Both the position numbers and the translations under genes were made by a program. Below, piece after piece: positions 51,913 through 60,162 of a stretch of 64,000 nucleotides of DNA. Origin of the DNA: Cellulomonas shaoxiangyii (GTDB taxonomy: Bacteria; Actinomycetota; Actinomycetes; Actinomycetales; Cellulomonadaceae); the NCBI RefSeq assembly GCF_004798685.1, contig NZ_CP039291.1:806001-870000 (forward strand), written 5' to 3'. The stretch's first letter is position 1, and each line of letters starts with the position of its first letter. The notes below the pieces were generated by a model. That model was not told the DNA's origin. It saw only the letters and a program-made list of their open reading frames with translations, and ran no database searches.

Positions 51913-52353
51913 ATGCACACCTACGTCCGTCGAGCGCTGCACGTCGCGCTCATGAGCGGCGGCCTCGTGGTCGCCGGTGCCTGCACGACGGCCGCCGCGG
52001 CGGCCGGCACGCCGGCGGCCGCGCCGTGGCTCCTGCCCGCGGCGCTCCTGCTGGTGACGGGCGGTGCGTGGCTGCGTGGCAGGGCGTCCCGCGACCCCGG
52101 GCGGCACGCCGCCTCGACACCGGCCCCGCCGCGGGACGGCCGGCACGCGGTGGCGGCCCGGGCCCGGAAGGGGGACGGCCGGCACCCGGCGGCGGCCCCG
52201 GCCCGGGAGCGGGACGGCCGGCACCCGGCGGCCCTGGCCCCGGCGCACGACGGCCGGCACGCGGTGGCGGCCCTGGCCCTGCGGCAGGAGGGCCGGCACG
52301 CGTCGTACGGCCTGGTCGTGCCGCAGCAGCGGCGTGCGAGCGACGCCTCGTGA
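51913..52353 (+). CDS. Unknown small membrane protein with GRH repeats
   Basis: 146 residues, not recognised. The N-terminus is a signal or helix (VALMSGGLVVAGACTTAAAAA), with a second helix (APWLLPAALLLVTGGAWLRG). The C-terminal 75 residues contain six copies of a 13-residue unit that starts (D)GRH(A/P). The tail is strongly basic and His-rich and should be cytoplasmic if both helices span. ATG 51913 has GAGGAG upstream. Possible roles are binding of nucleic acid, polyphosphate or metal, but this is a guess. It converges on the PPK2 gene. Confidence 0.65.
   Translation: MHTYVRRALHVALMSGGLVVAGACTTAAAAAGTPAAAPWLLPAALLLVTGGAWLRGRASRDPGRHAASTPAPPRDGRHAVAARARKGDGRHPAAAPARERDGRHPAALAPAHDGRHAVAALALRQEGRHASYGLVVPQQRRASDAS
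52096..52310 (+). repeat. 39-bp tandem repeat encoding GRH units
   Basis: GGCCGGCAC blocks recur at offsets of 39, 39, 36 and 39 bp (unit starts near 52135, 52174, 52213, 52249, 52288) with a diverged copy before. The offsets are multiples of three, so the frame is kept. Confidence 0.85.
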
Positions 52354-52365
52354 GGACCGGCGCGG

Positions 52366-52395
52366 CGGGGCGGTGGGCTCGACCGGCCCGCCCCG
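52366..52395. terminator. Terminator-like hairpin between convergent genes
   Basis: CGGGGCGG pairs with CCGCCCCG around an imperfect inner loop, between the GRH protein and PPK2 genes. Confidence 0.5.
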
Positions 52396-52521
52396 TCCAC
52401 CGCGTCCTACCGGTCGCTCGGCGCGGCGCCGACGGACGAGCAGATGGGCTACCGGCCCGGGGGCGACGCGCTGCGGGCCCTCGGCGGCCCGGGGGGCCCG
52501 CCGGGGACCGAGCGCCCCCGC

Positions 52522-53394
52522 TCACGCGCTCGCGTCCAGGCGGGCGAGCTCGGCCGCCACGTCGTAGGCCGGCTCCGGCCAGCCCAGGTGCAGGTCCGCG
52601 AGCGCCTCGAGCAGCAGTGCGCTCACGGCCAGGCGCGCGTACCACTTGCGGTCCGCGGGGACGACGTACCAGGGCGCGGCGTCGGTGGACGTGCGCGCGA
52701 GCAGGTCGGTGTACGCCTCCTCGTAGGCGGCGCGCTGCAGGCGCGCGTCGACGTCCTGCGGGTCGTACTTCCAGTGCTTCTCGGGCCGGGTGAGGCGTTC
52801 GCGCAGGCGCGCGTGCTGCTCGTCGCGGGACACCCACAGGAGCACCTTGACGACGGTCGTGCCGGCGGCGGCGACCTCGGTCTCGAACGCCGTCACGTCG
52901 GCGTACCGGGAGTCGACCTCGGCCGGGGTGAGCCGGCCCTGGACGCGCGGCACGAGCACGTCCTCGTAGTGCGAGCGGTCGAAGACGCCGATGCGCCCCG
53001 GGGCGGGCAGGGCGGCGCGGACGCGCGTGAGGAAGTGCTGCGCCCGTTCCTGCGGCGTCGGCACGCCGAAGGCGCGCAGCGCGACGCCCTGCGGGTCCAC
53101 CATGCCGAGCACGTGGCGGACGATGCCGCCCTTGCCGGCGGTGTCCAGCCCCTGCAGCACGAGCAGGACGGACCGGTCGCCGCCCGTGCGTCCGTGCGCG
53201 AACAGGCGCTCCTGCAGCTCCGAGAGCTCCTCGCCCGCGGCGGCGAGCGCCGGCTTCGCGTCGGCCTTGCGCCCGCCGAACCCCGGGGTCGCGCGGGCGT
53301 CGACGTCGGCGGGGGAGTCGCCCGGCCGCGCGCGCAGCAGCGTGCGCACGGGCGCCTCCCACGGCCCGGTCGTCCCCGTGCCCGCTGCCGCCAT
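52522..53394 (-). CDS. ppk2: Polyphosphate kinase 2 family protein
   Basis: PPK2 enzymes transfer phosphate between polyphosphate and nucleotides. 290 residues with Walker A VLQGLDTAGKGGIVRHVLG, Walker B GVFDRSHYEDVLVPRV, and the lid RLTRPEKHWKYD. The WKYDPQDVDAR and YVVPADRKWYAR segments fit the short PPK2 class that mostly phosphorylates NMP or NDP; the exact class is not certain. ATG 53394. It is downstream of the potassium uptake genes in the same direction, with about 50 bp between. Confidence 0.93.
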   Translation of the reverse strand: MAAAGTGTTGPWEAPVRTLLRARPGDSPADVDARATPGFGGRKADAKPALAAAGEELSELQERLFAHGRTGGDRSVLLVLQGLDTAGKGGIVRHVLGMVDPQGVALRAFGVPTPQERAQHFLTRVRAALPAPGRIGVFDRSHYEDVLVPRVQGRLTPAEVDSRYADVTAFETEVAAAGTTVVKVLLWVSRDEQHARLRERLTRPEKHWKYDPQDVDARLQRAAYEEAYTDLLARTSTDAAPWYVVPADRKWYARLAVSALLLEALADLHLGWPEPAYDVAAELARLDASA

Positions 53395-53446
53395 GTCCGC
53401 CTCCGGTGTGTCGCCTACCCGGCCCGTGGGTGCGGGCCGGTCCCCG

Positions 53447-54154
53447 TCAGGGGCGCGCCGAGAACCGCTCGAGCAGGTCGGCGTGCCCGCCCACGATGAT
53501 GAGGTCGTTCGACGAGATGCGCGTCTCGGGCGTCGCGTAGATGAACTCCACGCCCGGGCTCTTCACGCCGATCACGGTCACGCCGTACCGCTCGCGGATC
53601 TTCGACTGCGCGAGCGTGAACCCCTGCGTCTCCTTCGGCGGGCGCATCTTCACGACCGTGAACCCGTCCTCGACCTCGATGTAGTCGAGCATCTTGCCGG
53701 ACACGAGGTGCGCGACCCGGGCGCCCGCGTCCGCCTCGGGCAGCACGACGTGGTGCGCGCCGATCCGCTGCAGGATGCGCGCGTGCTCGCCCGAGACGGC
53801 CTTGGCCCAGATCTGCGGGACACCGATGTCGACCAGGTTGCCGGTGATGAGCACGGACGCCTCGAGGTAGGACCCGACGCCGACGACGGCGACGGGGAAC
53901 TCGCGCGCGCCGAGCTGCTCGAGCGCCTCGGGGTTGGTGGCGTCCGCCTCGACGAGCGGGACGCGGCCGGCCCACTGCGCGACGAGCTCGGGCTTCTGCT
54001 CGACCGCGAGCACGTCCTGGCCGAGTCGGTCGAGCGTCGCGGCGATCGACGACCCGAAGCGGCCGAGGCCGATGACGAGGATGCCCGAGCCCTTCTTCGG
54101 GGTCCGGGGGGCGTTGCGCGGCTCGCCGCCGCCGGCACGCAGGCTGTCAGCCAA
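53447..54154 (-). CDS. Potassium uptake regulator, KtrA/TrkA type (RCK)
   Basis: 235 residues. An RCK_N domain (GILVIGLGRFGSSIAATLDRLG binds nucleotide; VVGVGSYLEASVLITGNLVDIG) and a C-terminal RCK_C domain (GVTVIGVKSPGVEFIYATPETRIS) that in relatives binds c-di-AMP. A TTG at 54154 is the most likely start, giving 8 bp overlap with the trkH-type gene; the conserved part begins at residue 23. With the membrane subunit it forms a Ktr/Trk potassium channel gated by ATP/ADP. Confidence 0.92.
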   Translation of the reverse strand: MADSLRAGGGEPRNAPRTPKKGSGILVIGLGRFGSSIAATLDRLGQDVLAVEQKPELVAQWAGRVPLVEADATNPEALEQLGAREFPVAVVGVGSYLEASVLITGNLVDIGVPQIWAKAVSGEHARILQRIGAHHVVLPEADAGARVAHLVSGKMLDYIEVEDGFTVVKMRPPKETQGFTLAQSKIRERYGVTVIGVKSPGVEFIYATPETRISSNDLIIVGGHADLLERFSARP

Positions 54155-55520
54155 TGATCGGCCTCTCTTCCGGGTAGCGGACGACGCGACGACGGTTGCG
54201 CAGCGCGAGCGCCGCGGCGAGCGTGATCGTGCCGGTCCGGCCGATGAACATGAGCACGGCGAGCACGTACTTCGCCGGGTCGGGCAGGTCGGGGGTGATG
54301 CCGGTGGACAGCCCGCACGTGGCGAACGCCGAGATGACCTCGAACAGGATGACGTCGAGCGTGAGTCCCGTCATGGCGAGCAGCAGGAGCGCCGCGACCA
54401 GCACGAAGCTGGCGGAGACGAACGCCACCGCGATCGCCACCTGCAGCGTGTCGCGGGAGATGCGCCGGCCGAACGCCTCGACGTCCCGGTCGCCGCGGCC
54501 CTCGGCGACGATCGCGAGCAGCATGACGGCGAGCGTCGTCACCTTGATGCCGCCCGCGGTGCCGGCGGACCCGCCCCCGACGAACATGAGGGCGTCGAGC
54601 AGCAGCCACGTGCCCTCGTGCAGCTCGCCCACGTCGACCGTCGAGAACCCGCCCGAGCGTGGCATGACGCCGGCGAACAGCGACGCCAGCAGCGTCCCGC
54701 CCCAGTCGAGGGGCTTGAACGTGCCGGGGTTCGTCCACTCGAACGCGGCGACGACGACCGAGCCGAACACCACCAGGGCGAGGCTCGTCGTGACGGTCAG
54801 CTTGGTGTGCAGGTTCCACCGGCGCGGGTCGCGCAGGTGGTTGGCGACGTTGAGGATCACGGGGAAGCCCAGGGAGCCGATGAAGACGCCGATGATGATC
54901 GGCAGCAGCATCCACCAGTCCGAGACGAACGGTGCGAGCCCCTCCGGCGTGGGCACGAAGCCGGCGTTGTTGAACGCGGAGATGGCGTAGAACACGGCGT
55001 GCCACGCGGCCTGGCCGGGGTCGCCCTCGTGCTGCAGCAGGCGCGGGAAGAGGATCAGCGCGATGGCGACCTCGAGGGCGGTCGACGTCACGATGACGGT
55101 GCGGACCAGCGACCCGACCTCGCCCAGCCGCGTGACCTTCGTCTCCGACGACACCAGCAGGCGCTGCGTGAGGCCGATGCGCCGCGAGACCGCCATGCCG
55201 AGCAGGGAGGCGAGCGTCATGACGCCCAGCCCGCCGATCTTGATGGCGACGAGGATGACCACGAGCCCCCAGATCGACCAGTACTCGCCGGTCGGGACGG
55301 TGACGAGGCCGGTGACGGTCGTCGCGGAGGTCGCGGTGAAGAGCGCGTCGACGAACGGGGCGCGCTGCCCGTGCGCGGTGGCCCAGGGCGCGGAGAGCAG
55401 CGCCGTGACCAGGGCGATGACCAGCGCGAACACCGTCAGCGCGAGCCGCGCGGGGCCCTGGCGCGCGGCGCGGTCGACGTACTCGCGGACATGCCACAGC
55501 AGGCCCGGTCCTGCCGCCAT
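54147..55520 (-). CDS. Potassium uptake channel subunit, KtrB/TrkH type
   Basis: 457 residues, four MPM pore repeats. The selectivity segments are TSATTVTGLVT, SAFNNAGFV, MPRSGGFST, and SAFATCGLSTG; the last includes the central Gly expected. A late GRTGTITL motif is typical of TrkH/KtrB. ATG 55520 has GGGAGG upstream. It is coupled to the RCK gene and divergent from acuC. No signal for a c-di-AMP riboswitch was seen upstream. Confidence 0.94.
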   Translation of the reverse strand: MAAGPGLLWHVREYVDRAARQGPARLALTVFALVIALVTALLSAPWATAHGQRAPFVDALFTATSATTVTGLVTVPTGEYWSIWGLVVILVAIKIGGLGVMTLASLLGMAVSRRIGLTQRLLVSSETKVTRLGEVGSLVRTVIVTSTALEVAIALILFPRLLQHEGDPGQAAWHAVFYAISAFNNAGFVPTPEGLAPFVSDWWMLLPIIIGVFIGSLGFPVILNVANHLRDPRRWNLHTKLTVTTSLALVVFGSVVVAAFEWTNPGTFKPLDWGGTLLASLFAGVMPRSGGFSTVDVGELHEGTWLLLDALMFVGGGSAGTAGGIKVTTLAVMLLAIVAEGRGDRDVEAFGRRISRDTLQVAIAVAFVSASFVLVAALLLLAMTGLTLDVILFEVISAFATCGLSTGITPDLPDPAKYVLAVLMFIGRTGTITLAAALALRNRRRVVRYPEERPIIG

Positions 55521-55559
55521 GCCGCCTCCCGCCGTGCGCCGACCGTGACCCGCCGCCGG

Positions 55560-55579
55560 GACCACCGACGGCGGTGGTC
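55560..55579. promoter_or_regulatory. Hairpin in the trkH-acuC divergent region
   Basis: GACCACCG and its complement around ACGG, about 40 bp upstream of the potassium channel start. It could be an operator or leader hairpin; no family match known to me. Confidence 0.35.
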
Positions 55580-55764
55580 GGGTCCGGACGGCGGCCCGGC
55601 TCGCGCCGGACAAGGGCCCATGCTGGCACGCCCCGCCCACACCCGTGCGCCGCGACGCGGACCCCGCCCCGCCCCGGGGCCCGTCCGTGCGCCCGCCACC
55701 CGTCCGGCGCCCGGCCGGGGCCGTCCGGTCGACACGGCCCGCGGGGCGGTGGGACGGTGTGCCC

Positions 55765-56985
55765 ATGACGGCGACGGCCACGGACGCGGCCACCCCGGGT
55801 GCGGCCGCCGCCCCCGTGCGGGTGGTCTGGTCGACCGAGATGCTCGGGTACGACTTCGGCGTCGGGCACCCCATGACGTCCGACCGGATCGACCTCACCA
55901 TCGCGCTCGCCGCCGGCCTGGGCCTCCTCGACGAGCCGGGCGTCGAGGTCGTCGACGCCCAGCCCGCGAGCGACGCGCTGCTCGCCACCGTGCACGACCC
56001 CGCGTACGTCGCGGCGGTGCACGCCGCCGCCGAGCGCGGCGTGGCGGACCCCGACCGGGGCCTGGGCACGCGCGACGACCCGCTCTTCCCGCAGATGCAC
56101 GAGGCCGCGGCGCGCGTGGTCGCCGGCTCGGTCGACGCGGCGCTGGCGATCTGGGCGGGGCAGGCCCCGCACGCGGTCAACGTGGGCGGCGGGCTGCACC
56201 ACGCCATGCCGGGCGCGGCGTCGGGGTTCTGCGTCTACAACGACGCGGCCGTCGCGATCCGCGCGCTGCTCGCCGCGGGCGTGTCCCGCGTCGCCTACGT
56301 CGACATCGACGCGCACCACGGCGACGGGGTCCAGGCCGTCTTCTGGGACGACCCGCGGGTGATGACCGTGTCGCTGCACGAGACGGGTGCGGCGCTCTTC
56401 CCCGGCACCGGGCACCCGCGCGAGACCGGTGGTCCCGGCGCGGACGGGACGGCCGTCAACGTGGCGCTGCCGTCGCGCACGGGCGACGCCGGCTGGCTGC
56501 GCGCGTTCGACGCGGTGGTCCCGGCGGTGCTGCGGGCGTTCGAGCCGCAGGTGCTCGTGACGCAGCACGGGTGCGACACCCATCGCATGGACCCGCTGGC
56601 GTCCCTGCGCGTGAGCGTCGACGCGCAGCGGCTCGCGGCGGAGCGCCTGCACGTCCTCGCGCACGAGCTCTGCGACGGGCGCTGGCTCGCGCTGGGCGGC
56701 GGGGGCTACGCGGTCCTCGACGTCGTGCCGCGCGCGTGGGCGCACCTCATCGGGATCGCGACGCACCGGCCGGTCGCGCCGGCGACGCCGGTGCCGGACG
56801 CGTGGCTCGACGCCGTGCGGCAGCGCTACGGGCGCACGGCCGTGCCGGTGATGACGGACGGTGCGGTGGTGGAGGCGCGGCCGTGGTCGGCGGGCTACGA
56901 CCCCGCCGACGACGTCGACCGGGCGGTCCGGGCGACGCGCGCGGCGGTGTTCCCGTCGCTCGGGCTCGACCCCGAGCTCGACTGA
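55765..56985 (+). CDS. acuC: Acetoin utilisation AcuC-type protein deacetylase
   Basis: 406-residue member of the zinc-dependent arginase/histone deacetylase fold. Seen: GGGLHHAMPGAASGFCVYND (two active-site His), VAYVDIDAHHGDGVQAVF (zinc ligands Asp and His), SLHETG, VTQHGCDTHRMDPLA and ALGGGGYAV. In Bacillus, AcuC deacetylates and so activates acetyl-CoA synthetase; here acs is 49 kb away. ATG 55765. It is divergent from the potassium channel genes. Confidence 0.93.
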   Translation: MTATATDAATPGAAAAPVRVVWSTEMLGYDFGVGHPMTSDRIDLTIALAAGLGLLDEPGVEVVDAQPASDALLATVHDPAYVAAVHAAAERGVADPDRGLGTRDDPLFPQMHEAAARVVAGSVDAALAIWAGQAPHAVNVGGGLHHAMPGAASGFCVYNDAAVAIRALLAAGVSRVAYVDIDAHHGDGVQAVFWDDPRVMTVSLHETGAALFPGTGHPRETGGPGADGTAVNVALPSRTGDAGWLRAFDAVVPAVLRAFEPQVLVTQHGCDTHRMDPLASLRVSVDAQRLAAERLHVLAHELCDGRWLALGGGGYAVLDVVPRAWAHLIGIATHRPVAPATPVPDAWLDAVRQRYGRTAVPVMTDGAVVEARPWSAGYDPADDVDRAVRATRAAVFPSLGLDPELD

Positions 56986-57162
56986 CGCAGCGCGGGCCCA
57001 CCGGGCCGCGCCGAACTCGCCGCCGGCAGCGCGTGCCGGTTGCGTGCCCGTTCCGCCCCCGGCGCGTCCTTGGTCCCAGACCCGTCCGGGTGACCGCGGT
57101 GCGGAGGCGCCGTCCCGGCTTCCCCACCTGTCACACGCGCCACTACTGTGGAGGACGAGCAC

Positions 57163-57174
57163 CCCACCGGTGGG
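57163..57174 (+). promoter_or_regulatory. Perfect palindrome before the BldC-like gene
   Basis: CCCACCGGTGGG, 12 bp, about 45 bp before the start codon. It could be an autoregulatory site. Confidence 0.4.
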
Positions 57175-57218
57175 TGGCACGCCGCCGGTGCTTCACCGGC
57201 CATCGGGAGGGCCGGACC

Positions 57219-57455
57219 ATGGACGAGCCGCGACGCGATCCCCAGGACCGGGTCCGGTTCCTCACGGTCAACGAGGTCGCGGACCTCATGCGCGTGTCGC
57301 GGATGACGGTCTACCGCCTGGTGCACTCGGGCGAGCTGCCGGCCGTGCGCGTGGGCCGCTCGTTCCGCGTCCCGCAGGACGCCCTGGACGCCTACCTGCG
57401 CTCGTCCGCGACGGTGGACCCGGGTGCGGCCGAGGAGCACCGCCGCTCGTCCTGA
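57219..57455 (+). CDS. BldC-like helix-turn-helix regulator (excisionase/MerR fold)
   Basis: 78 residues: FLTVNEVADLMRVSRMTVYRLVHSGELPAVRVGRSFRVPQDALDAYL, the full winged helix of MerR/excisionase-type small regulators. The same fold is used by BldC of Streptomyces. ATG 57219 has GGGAGG upstream. The gene lies just before the bS22 gene, an arrangement common in actinobacteria, so it is a chromosomal housekeeping regulator rather than a phage excisionase. Confidence 0.9.
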   Translation: MDEPRRDPQDRVRFLTVNEVADLMRVSRMTVYRLVHSGELPAVRVGRSFRVPQDALDAYLRSSATVDPGAAEEHRRSS

Positions 57456-57656
57456 CCGGCGGCGCGGGCGCGCACCGCGTCCGCGGCGGGCCGGGGACGG
57501 CCGGTTCGCGGGGTCGCTGCCCGATCCCGTAAGGTGGGCCCCCGGACTTCTGCGTGCGTGGACCGGTCGGTCGTCTCGGATCCGCATCGCCGCGCGCGTC
57601 GGCCGACCACCTTCGCGGTCCTCACGGGCCGTGACCGGACACGAGTGAGGACCTCC

Positions 57657-57755
57657 ATGGGCTCCGTCATCAAGAAGCGCCGCAAGCGCATGGCGAAGAA
57701 GAAGCACCGCAAGCTGCTCCGCAAGACGCGTCACCAGCGCCGCAACAAGAAGTGA
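57657..57755 (+). CDS. Small ribosomal protein bS22 (AURKAIP1/COX24-like)
   Basis: A 32-residue, extremely basic protein: MGSVIKKRRKRMAKKKHRKL and on to a KK end. It binds 16S rRNA in mycobacterial ribosomes. The AAG/CGC codon use and lysine richness differ sharply from the window. ATG 57657, GAGG upstream. Followed by a terminator hairpin. Confidence 0.95.
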   Translation: MGSVIKKRRKRMAKKKHRKLLRKTRHQRRNKK

Positions 57756-57786
57756 GCTGAGCGCACCCGCGCAACGCAGCGCACCC

Positions 57787-57811
57787 CGGGCCCGGTCATC
57801 GACCGGGCCCG
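57787..57811 (+). terminator. Terminator after bS22
   Basis: A perfect 10-bp stem, CGGGCCCGGT and complement, loop CATCG, 30 bp past the stop. Confidence 0.85.
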
Positions 57812-57837
57812 ACGTGCGTCTGCGTCCGCGCGCCTTC

Positions 57838-57849
57838 TACATCGATGTA
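57838..57849. promoter_or_regulatory. Putative LacI-type operator, autoregulation
   Basis: TACATCGATGTA, a perfect 12-bp palindrome with the same ATCGAT core as the 10.2 kb operators. It lies about 390 bp before the regulator's chosen ATG but about 165 bp before GTG 58017, which supports the longer N-terminus or a long leader. Confidence 0.6.
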
Positions 57850-58235
57850 CTCTCGGTGGGTCGAAGGAGGCCCTCGATGACGTCGCCGTCGTCCTCGCCC
57901 CACCCGTCCCTGCCGGACGCTCCCGTCCCGGTCCGGCCGCGCGCCCACGCTGCGCGGACGCGGGACACGACGCCCGCCTCTCTGCCACGCTGTGCCCGGG
58001 GCGGGAGGGCCGCACGGTGAGCGGGGGCACGGCGGCCCGGCCGGGTGCCGGGGCCGTGCCGCCCGCAGGGGCGGGTGCGGGGCCGGCTCGCCCGGCGCCC
58101 GTCCGGGCGGGGGTCGACGCCCGGGAGGCGGACACCACGGCGGCGGACGCGGTCCGGGCAGGGCACGTCCCCGCCGGGCAGGTGCCACGGGGTGCCGCGG
58201 CCGCGGGGCCGACGACGAGGGCGAGGGCGGGCGGG

Positions 58236-59300
58236 ATGAACGGTCGACGGACCGGCACGGTGACGATGCACGACGTCGCCGCGCGGGCGGGCGTCTCGAT
58301 CAAGACGGTGTCGAACGTCGTCAACGGCTACCCGTACATCCGCGCGACGACGCGCGAGAAGGTCGAGTCCGCGATCGCCGAGCTCGGCTACCACGTCAAC
58401 GTCTCGGCGCGGAACCTGCGCCGCGGGCGCACGGGCCTCATCGGCCTCGCGGTGCCGGAGCTGTCGCTGCCGTACTTCGCGGAGCTCGCCGACTCGGTCA
58501 TCCGGGCGGCCGAGGCGCGCGGGGTCACCGTGCTGATCGAGCAGACCGGGTCCGTGCGCGAGCGCGAGCTCGAGGTGCTCGCCGGGCAGCGGCGGATGTT
58601 CACCGACGGGCTGATCTACTCGCCGCTGGCGCTCGGCCCCGACGACGTGGACCGGCTCGCCGCGGTGGACTACCCCATGGTCCTGCTCGGCGAGCGGATC
58701 TTCGGCGGTCCGGCCGACCACGTGACGATGAGCAACGTCGAGGCGGCGCGCGCCGCGACGCAGCACCTGCTCGACCTCGGCCGCCGGCGGATCGCCGTCA
58801 TCGGCGCCCACGCGGGGGAGACCGTGGGCTCGGCGGCGCTGCGGCTGCAGGGGTACCGGGAGGCGCTCGAGGCGAACGGCGTGCCGTTCGACCCGGCGCT
58901 CGTCGGCGAGGCCGGCCTGTGGCACCGGGCGACCGGTGCGGAGACCATGGCCCGCCTGCTCGACGCCGACCTGGGGATCGACGCCGTGTTCGGCCTCAAC
59001 GACGCGCTCGCCCTCGGGGCGCTGCACGTCCTGCACGCGCGCCGCGTCGACGTGCCGGGCCAGATCGCCGTCATGGGCTTCGACGACATCGACGAGACGG
59101 CATACTCCTCGCCGACGCTCTCGACCGTGCACCCCGGCCGCGAGCAGATCGCCCGGACGGCGGTCGACCTGCTGCTGGCGCGCATCGACGAGCCGGGGGC
59201 GGACCGCCCCTACCAGCAGGTGGTCGCGGACTTCTCGGTGGTGGCGCGCGAGTCGACGCTCGGGGACCAGGCGCCGGCGGAGCCGACGCCCGCGGGATAG
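58236..59300 (+). CDS. LacI-family regulator of the GH43/importer operon (inferred)
   Basis: 354 residues from ATG 58236: TVTMHDVAARAGVSIKTVSNVVNGYPYI, hinge NVSARNLRRGR, ligand domain to AVMGFDDIDETAYSSPTLSTV. The frame is open back to GTG 58017, adding 73 Ala/Gly/Pro-rich residues; the region 57812-58235 otherwise has only the operator. It is convergent with the GH43/importer operon and probably regulates it. The C-terminal tail PAEPTPAG and the TAG stop lie in the first unit of a tandem repeat. Confidence 0.9.
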   Translation: MNGRRTGTVTMHDVAARAGVSIKTVSNVVNGYPYIRATTREKVESAIAELGYHVNVSARNLRRGRTGLIGLAVPELSLPYFAELADSVIRAAEARGVTVLIEQTGSVRERELEVLAGQRRMFTDGLIYSPLALGPDDVDRLAAVDYPMVLLGERIFGGPADHVTMSNVEAARAATQHLLDLGRRRIAVIGAHAGETVGSAALRLQGYREALEANGVPFDPALVGEAGLWHRATGAETMARLLDADLGIDAVFGLNDALALGALHVLHARRVDVPGQIAVMGFDDIDETAYSSPTLSTVHPGREQIARTAVDLLLARIDEPGADRPYQQVVADFSVVARESTLGDQAPAEPTPAG

Positions 59301-59474
59301 GGCCGGCGGAGCCGGCGCCCGCGGGGTAGGGCCGGCGGAGCCGGCGCCCGCGGGATAGGGCCGGCGGAGCCGACGCCCGCGGGATAGGGCCGGCGGAGCC
59401 GACGCCCGCGGGATAGGGCCGGCGGAGCCGACGCCCGCGGGGTAGGGCCGGCGGAACCGGCGCCCGGGGGGACG
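59272..59474. repeat. 29-bp tandem repeat, about seven units
   Basis: Units of GGCCGGCGGAGCC + GACGCCCGCGGGATAG repeat six and a half to seven times (unit starts 59272, 59301, 59330, 59359, 59388, 59417, partial 59446) with only A/G changes. Unit 1 encodes the last residues and stop of the LacI gene. Because 29 is not a multiple of 3, successive TAGs stop all three + frames. GCCGGCGGAGCCGGC makes a small hairpin in several units. Confidence 0.95.
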
Positions 59475-59511
59475 CGGTCCCGTGGGCACGCCTGCGGGCC
59501 GGGGCGGCGCC

Positions 59512-60162
59512 TCAGCGCGCGTCGATGCGCCGCAGCCGCACGTCGACCAGCCACCCCGTGGCGAGCAGGGGTGCGGCCACGCCCGCGAGGGGCAGCAGAG
59601 CGGGCACCACGGCGCACGTCAGCGCCCACACCGCGACGGCGGCGAGCACGGCGACGGACGTGCCGGGGCTCACGGCCGGTGCGAGCAGCAGGAACCGCCA
59701 CGTGCGGGCGGGGGAGTCGTCGTAGCGGCGCGTGACCGGCGCGAGGTGCGCGAGGACCACGACGGTCCAGGCGCCGGCGAGCGCGAGGCCCAGCCCGGCG
59801 GCCGCGCGGACCGGTCCGGTGAGGACGCCCAGGGCGACGCCGTCGAGCCAGAGCAGGACCGCGACGGCCCACAACGGCGCCCCCAGGACGTTGAGCCGGC
59901 GCAGGGCGCCGCGCCAGGCGGCCCAGAAGTCCCGCCAGACGTGCTCGGACGGGGCGCCGTCGGCGACGCGGGCGAGGAGCGCCCCCGCCGCGTGGAGCGA
60001 CGGGAACAGCCCGAGCACGACGCCGCCGGCGAGCGTGCCGAGGACGAGGAGCAGCTGCGCGGCCACCACGTGCGCGACCGCGCGCAGCACGGTCATGACG
60101 CGGCCGGCCCAGCCGACGGGCTCGTCGGCCGTGGTGCGCACCGGTGCCCCGGCGTACGTCAC
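59512..60162 (-). CDS. DUF624 (YesL-like) membrane protein
   Basis: 216 residues with five predicted helices (VLRAVAHVVAAQLLLVLGTLAGGVVLGLF..., LNVLGAPLWAVAVLLWLDGVALGVL). DUF624 proteins are often found with CUT1 importers and glycosidases (YesL in the B. subtilis rhamnogalacturonan cluster); function unknown. GTG 60162 overlaps the GH43 stop by 4 bp (GTGA). Confidence 0.85.
   Translation of the reverse strand: MTYAGAPVRTTADEPVGWAGRVMTVLRAVAHVVAAQLLLVLGTLAGGVVLGLFPSLHAAGALLARVADGAPSEHVWRDFWAAWRGALRRLNVLGAPLWAVAVLLWLDGVALGVLTGPVRAAAGLGLALAGAWTVVVLAHLAPVTRRYDDSPARTWRFLLLAPAVSPGTSVAVLAAVAVWALTCAVVPALLPLAGVAAPLLATGWLVDVRLRRIDAR

Noticed and set aside
57219..57455. Phage excisionase and an attachment site
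   Set aside because: No integrase or phage gene nearby; the bS22 neighbour shows a housekeeping locus.
59272..59474. CRISPR array
   Set aside because: The units are directly adjacent with no unique spacers, and there are no cas genes.
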